This document shows, piece after piece, positions 23,790 through 25,535 of a stretch of DNA of 25,535 nucleotides. The DNA is from DASXTB01 sp036505615 (GTDB lineage: Bacteria > Acidobacteriota > UBA6911 > JACQSX01): positions 1 through 25,535 of the forward strand of contig DASXTB010000097.1 of NCBI GenBank assembly GCA_036505615.1, read 5' to 3'. How positions within the stretch are numbered: position 1 is the first letter of the stretch; each line of letters opens with the position of its first letter. Under the pieces are notes generated by a model. That model saw only the letters and a program-made list of their open reading frames with translations, had not been told where the DNA came from and searched no databases. The translations under genes were made by a program, and so were the position numbers.

Positions 23790-23945
23790 TCAGATGCGAC
23801 CGAGGAGCAGGAGGATGACGACGATGAGGAGAAGGAGACCTAACCCTCCACTCGGGAAATAGCCCCATTCTCTGCTGTGCGGCCACCTCGGCAGAACACC
23901 CACGAGCGCCAAAACCAAAACCACCACTAATAAAGGTCCAAGCAT
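23790..23945 (-). CDS. DUF3309 family small membrane protein
   Basis: A 51-aa protein with two hydrophobic helices (MLGPLLVVVLVLALVGVLP and GLGLLLLIVVILLLLG) joined by a loop with the family-typical RWPHSREWGYFPSGG. It ends GRI. DUF3309 proteins have this helix, WPxSxxWGYxPSGG, helix layout; their function is unknown. GGAAGGAG 6 nt before the ATG is an excellent Shine-Dalgarno. A longer ORF in another frame covers the same DNA but lacks such support. Promoter copy C is just upstream. Confidence 0.9.
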   Translation of the reverse strand: MLGPLLVVVLVLALVGVLPRWPHSREWGYFPSGGLGLLLLIVVILLLLGRI

Positions 23946-23974
23946 GGTTCACTCCTTCCTGTATTCGGCGCAAC

Positions 23975-24017
23975 ATTGTAGAAGGCTGAAGATAGCTGTC
24001 TGTTCGCTTTGAACACC
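23975..24017 (-). promoter_or_regulatory. TGTNC-N5-GAACA activator-type site with -10, copy C
   Basis: On the minus strand GTGTTCA-AAG-CGAACAGAC (24016-23998) has a spacing one nt shorter than the other copies. It is followed by a 17-bp spacer and TACAAT (23980-23975). With +1 at about 23968 the centre is near -40. It points to the DUF3309 gene, 23 nt downstream. Confidence 0.55.
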
Positions 24018-24020
24018 TTG

Positions 24021-24263
24021 CTACGGCTTAGTGCTCTTCTTAACCTTTGCTGCACCCTGTTCTGCTTTTGCAGCGACTTTGTGCGTTACTTTCTTAGTGC
24101 CTTTTTTCACCTTCTTGGCAGTCTTCTTAACAGCTCGGCCGGTGGCCTTCCCCGCATCTTTCATATCTTGCTTTATGGGTTGGCTCGATTGCTGGGCAAA
24201 CGAGGAAACCAAGGGAAAACCGGCTAGAAAGACCGAGAGCATTAGATTCGTAAGAAACTTCAT
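24021..24263 (-). CDS. Exported Lys/Ala-rich small protein
   Basis: An 80-aa product with a signal peptide (1-23, ...VSSFA-QQSS), then a segment of about 50 residues composed of Lys, Ala, Val and Thr (KKTAKKVKKGTKKVTHKVAAKAEQGAAKVKK is the pattern at 46-76). That resembles histone-H1-like tails, but the signal sequence argues for the periplasm or envelope. GGAGG 5 nt before the ATG at 24263 sets the start; the frame runs on to 24428 without support. It may bind polyanions such as LPS, teichoic-type polymers or DNA, but nothing proves it. Promoter copy D is upstream. Confidence 0.75.
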   Translation of the reverse strand: MKFLTNLMLSVFLAGFPLVSSFAQQSSQPIKQDMKDAGKATGRAVKKTAKKVKKGTKKVTHKVAAKAEQGAAKVKKSTKP

Positions 24264-24384
24264 CAAGCCTCCAGTGCGCTTCATATCGCGCAAGTTGCAC
24301 CTAAATAAGCCCAAGCAGTCACTGCAATCATCCCAGTCGAATGATTGAGCGTGCTCCTGTCGCATTTGACAAGAGCTGAAGGAA

Positions 24385-24428
24385 AGATTAGCGGGTTCCG
24401 GGCTGGCTGTCTGTTCAATGTTGTACAC
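24385..24428 (-). promoter_or_regulatory. TGTNC-N6-GAACA activator-type site with -10, copy D
   Basis: On the minus strand TGTACA-ACAT-TGAACA (24427-24412) plus GAC is followed by an 18-bp spacer and TAATCT (24390-24385). With +1 at about 24378 the centre is at -41.5. It points to the Lys-rich exported protein gene, with a leader of about 115 nt. Confidence 0.55.
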
Positions 24429-24440
24429 ACCTATGGATAG

Positions 24441-24752
24441 ATGCGAATAGCGCTCATGGGTGAGTTCGCGACAGCCGTGAAATACCGGCTGCCGATCAAG
24501 GTCATCATCATCAAGAACAACCTGCTGGGCATGATTAAGTGGGAGCAGATGGTTTTTCTCGGAAACCCTGTGTACGGTGTCGATCTCCAGCCGATCGATT
24601 TCGTCCGTTTCGCCGAGGCGTGCGGCGAGATTGTGTTCCGCTGTGAGAGGCCCGAGGAGGTTCCATCCGCGCTCGAAGTGATGATGCTCGTCGACGGCCC
24701 AGCGCTTTGCGAGGCGGTCGTCGATCCGTTCGAGCCGCCGATGCCGGCGGGT
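24441..24752 (+). pseudogene. C-terminal fragment of a TPP-dependent pyruvate oxidase/acetolactate-type enzyme
   Basis: About 100 residues match the TPP-binding C-terminal domain of PoxB-like enzymes: MGEFATAVKYRLPIKVIIIKNN, GMIKWEQMVFLGNP, YGVDLQPIDFVRFAEACG and EAVVDPFEPPMPA. The Asn pair of the TPP motif (KNN) is present, but the GDG start of that motif and everything before it are missing. The C-terminus breaks at about 24752, exactly where regulatory copy E begins. The frame stays open to 24902, but that stretch is unrelated. With about a sixth of the usual length it cannot be a working enzyme. It lies between the two outward-facing promoters D and E. Confidence 0.8.
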
Positions 24753-24754
24753 GG

Positions 24755-24798
24755 GTGTCCAGAAGTGAACAGACGCCCCTGTTCGATTCTTCTAGCAT
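24755..24798 (+). promoter_or_regulatory. TGTNC-N6-GAACA activator-type site with -10, copy E
   Basis: TGTCCA-GAAG-TGAACA (24756-24771) plus GAC, an 18-bp spacer and TAGCAT (24793-24798). With +1 at about 24805 the centre is at -41.5. An extra CTGTTC half-site at 24779-24784 mirrors the GAACAG. It points to the gene at 24982, with a leader of about 177 nt. Confidence 0.55.
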
Positions 24799-24931
24799 AC
24801 TGCATATGGGAGAGGCAGGAGGACTTAAGAATCATTCTGCAGGCCAGTCCACCAGCTTCACCCAATGTGGACTTGTTTGTGATTAACGTTAATAGCTTTT
24901 AAAGTCATCCTCCAGCCAATCTGGGCTATGC

Positions 24932-24972
24932 CCGGTCGTCTGGCACCGGCAAGTCTTAGGCGACAACCTAAG
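24932..24972 (+). promoter_or_regulatory. Twin hairpins abutting a Shine-Dalgarno
   Basis: CCGGT/ACCGG (24932-24936 with 24945-24949) is followed by CTTAGG-CGACAA-CCTAAG (24955-24972). The second stem runs directly into GAGG, so part of the AAGGAGG ribosome site of the next gene is paired. It could act as a thermosensor or other RNA switch, but it matches no riboswitch class I recognise. Confidence 0.4.
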
Positions 24973-24981
24973 GAGGTTAGT

Positions 24982-25227
24982 ATGTCTGCAACCAAGCAGG
25001 TTAGTATTTCTGATGGAACAGAGGGAAATGTTAACAGTAGCAAAGCGGAGTTTGAAAAGATTACGCAGCGCGCGGAGGAAATCCAGGAGTGTGGCGGCGC
25101 TCCAGATATCGCGGCGCCCGGAGAAGACAGCGGCTTCTGCGCTAACAGCGAGACGGCCCCTTGCTCGGACGACCACAAGGGGCAAGCGCCAGTTGCCAGC
25201 CAGAGCGACAGCAAAGGCGGCTCCTAA
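24982..25227 (+). CDS. Small acidic protein of unknown function (81 aa)
   Basis: Begins MSATKQVSISDGTEGN and contains one helical stretch, KAEFEKITQRAEEIQECGGAP, which recalls the start of DUF2934 proteins, but the GHDxxDW core of that family is absent. The rest is Ser/Asp/Gly-rich with three or four Cys and probably disordered. AAGGAGG 5 nt before the ATG is a very strong ribosome site. Third-codon GC is clearly higher than second-codon GC in this frame, supporting it over the Arg-rich frame at 25013-25312. It is the likely target of promoter copy E. Confidence 0.6.
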   Translation: MSATKQVSISDGTEGNVNSSKAEFEKITQRAEEIQECGGAPDIAAPGEDSGFCANSETAPCSDDHKGQAPVASQSDSKGGS

Positions 25228-25325
25228 CAGCGCTTCTGGCTTGCCAAGGGAAGGGACCGACGCGGTTGCCTTGCCCCTGCTGGTTCCGCTCACCGTGTCG
25301 CGGCGGCTTTGACTGAGGTGAGTGA

Positions 25326-25535
25326 ATGAAAACATGCCCCTACTGTGAGGAAGAAATTCAAAGTGGAGCCGGCGTCTGTAACCAATGCAGAGGTCTGTTA
25401 TATGGGTCCAAACAAAACAGCCTGTTTCGATCCGCGATTTCAGATCGACGCATAGACAAAAGAGTTCAGACTTTGGGAATTCTGCTGACCGCCATCTTCA
25501 CGTTGCTAATGTGGGCGCCTTTTGAAACTGGAAGT
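25326..25535 (+). CDS. Zinc-ribbon membrane protein, N-terminal part
   Basis: The first 70 codons run off the window end. The protein opens with a zinc ribbon, MKTCPYCEEEIQSGAGVCNQC (two CxxC pairs), then a basic linker and the start of a hydrophobic segment (TLGILLTAIFTLLMWAPF, about residues 49-66). This order (zinc ribbon, then membrane helix) is common in small regulators or envelope proteins of unknown role. GAGGTGAG lies about 5 nt before the ATG. Confidence 0.75.
   Translation, partial: MKTCPYCEEEIQSGAGVCNQCRGLLYGSKQNSLFRSAISDRRIDKRVQTLGILLTAIFTLLMWAPFETGS

Noticed and set aside
23770..23976. 68-codon minus-strand frame over the DUF3309 gene
   Set aside because: It is out of frame with the clear DUF3309 sequence, whose ATG at 23945 has an excellent Shine-Dalgarno; the alternative product resembles nothing.
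24409..24774. Reading the inverted sites D and E as terminal repeats of a transposon
   Set aside because: Not fully excluded, but the same motif at 21379, 23000 and 23998 has no partner arranged as an element end, and all five copies share spacing to a -10-like hexamer. A promoter role explains more.
24753..24902. Extension of the TPP-enzyme frame to 24902
   Set aside because: Similarity ends at the PMPA segment; the remaining codons run through regulatory copy E and unrelated sequence.
24900..24981. Known riboswitch upstream of the 81-aa gene
   Set aside because: Two hairpins are visible, but no conserved core of any class I could recognise, including c-di-GMP, cobalamin or preQ1.
25013..25312. 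Arg/Lys-rich 99-codon frame overlapping the 81-aa gene
   Set aside because: It lacks its own ribosome site. The overlapping frame has AAGGAGG at the right distance and a normal codon-position GC pattern.

Overview
The window looks like a chromosomal segment from an Acidobacteriota genome, most like the soil Terriglobia/Koribacter type. This is inferred from content, not proven. Pointers are a VWA protein of the kind abundant in acidobacteria, a bacillithiol pair (bshC, bshB1) outside Firmicutes, secreted NHL-propeller proteins, DUF3309 and CsbD small stress proteins, moderately high GC, and intergenic spacers full of short palindromic word repeats. No rRNA, tRNA, CRISPR array, intact transposase or phage gene was seen.

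Layout. 1-226: low-complexity repeats. 227-1471 (-): S41/PDZ protease-like protein with both catalytic-dyad positions substituted. 1728-3181 (-): mltG and yqgF (ruvX), overlapping by 4 nt. 3260-4514: two unrecognised exported proteins in convergent orientation. 4515-5297: gene-free, with a long nested palindrome. 5298-9450 (+): three-gene operon, a FxLYD-like membrane protein followed by two half-transporters that form an asymmetric heterodimeric ABC exporter. 9451-14277: two tandem 12-blade NHL proteins (-) bracketed by matching repeats. 14271-16238 (-): polyprenyl-phosphate sugar-phosphate transferase and a 4HBT thioesterase. 16309-17277 (+): VWA protein with a near-consensus sigma-70 promoter. 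17422-20644 (-): operon of a DapA-family lyase, bshC and bshB1, joined by ATGA overlaps and apparently transcribed as a leaderless mRNA. 20849-21187 (+): secreted ComEA-like helix-hairpin-helix protein. 21502-25227: a di-heme cytochrome c peroxidase/MauG-type protein, then a cluster of tiny genes (26-aa membrane peptide, CsbD, DUF3309, Lys-rich exported protein, 81-aa unknown) around a broken TPP-enzyme fragment. 25326-end (+): partial zinc-ribbon membrane protein.

Main discovery candidate. Five copies of a 15-16-bp inverted repeat, TGTNC-N6-GAACA, lie between 21379 and 24774. Each points toward a different gene of the cytochrome/small-protein cluster. In four copies the centre falls exactly 41.5 bp upstream of the start predicted from a -10-like hexamer, and in the fifth at about -40. 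That is the geometry of a class II promoter activated by a CRP/FNR-type regulator. It suggests an undescribed local redox or stress regulon joining a di-heme cytochrome with CsbD, DUF3309 and other small proteins. The regulator is not in the window.

Other themes. Several genes have a -10 hexamer 6-8 nt before the start codon and no Shine-Dalgarno, pointing to leaderless mRNAs (dapA-like gene, thioesterase, FxLYD gene, yqgF). Gene 3' sides are repeatedly occupied by different families of self-complementary short words.
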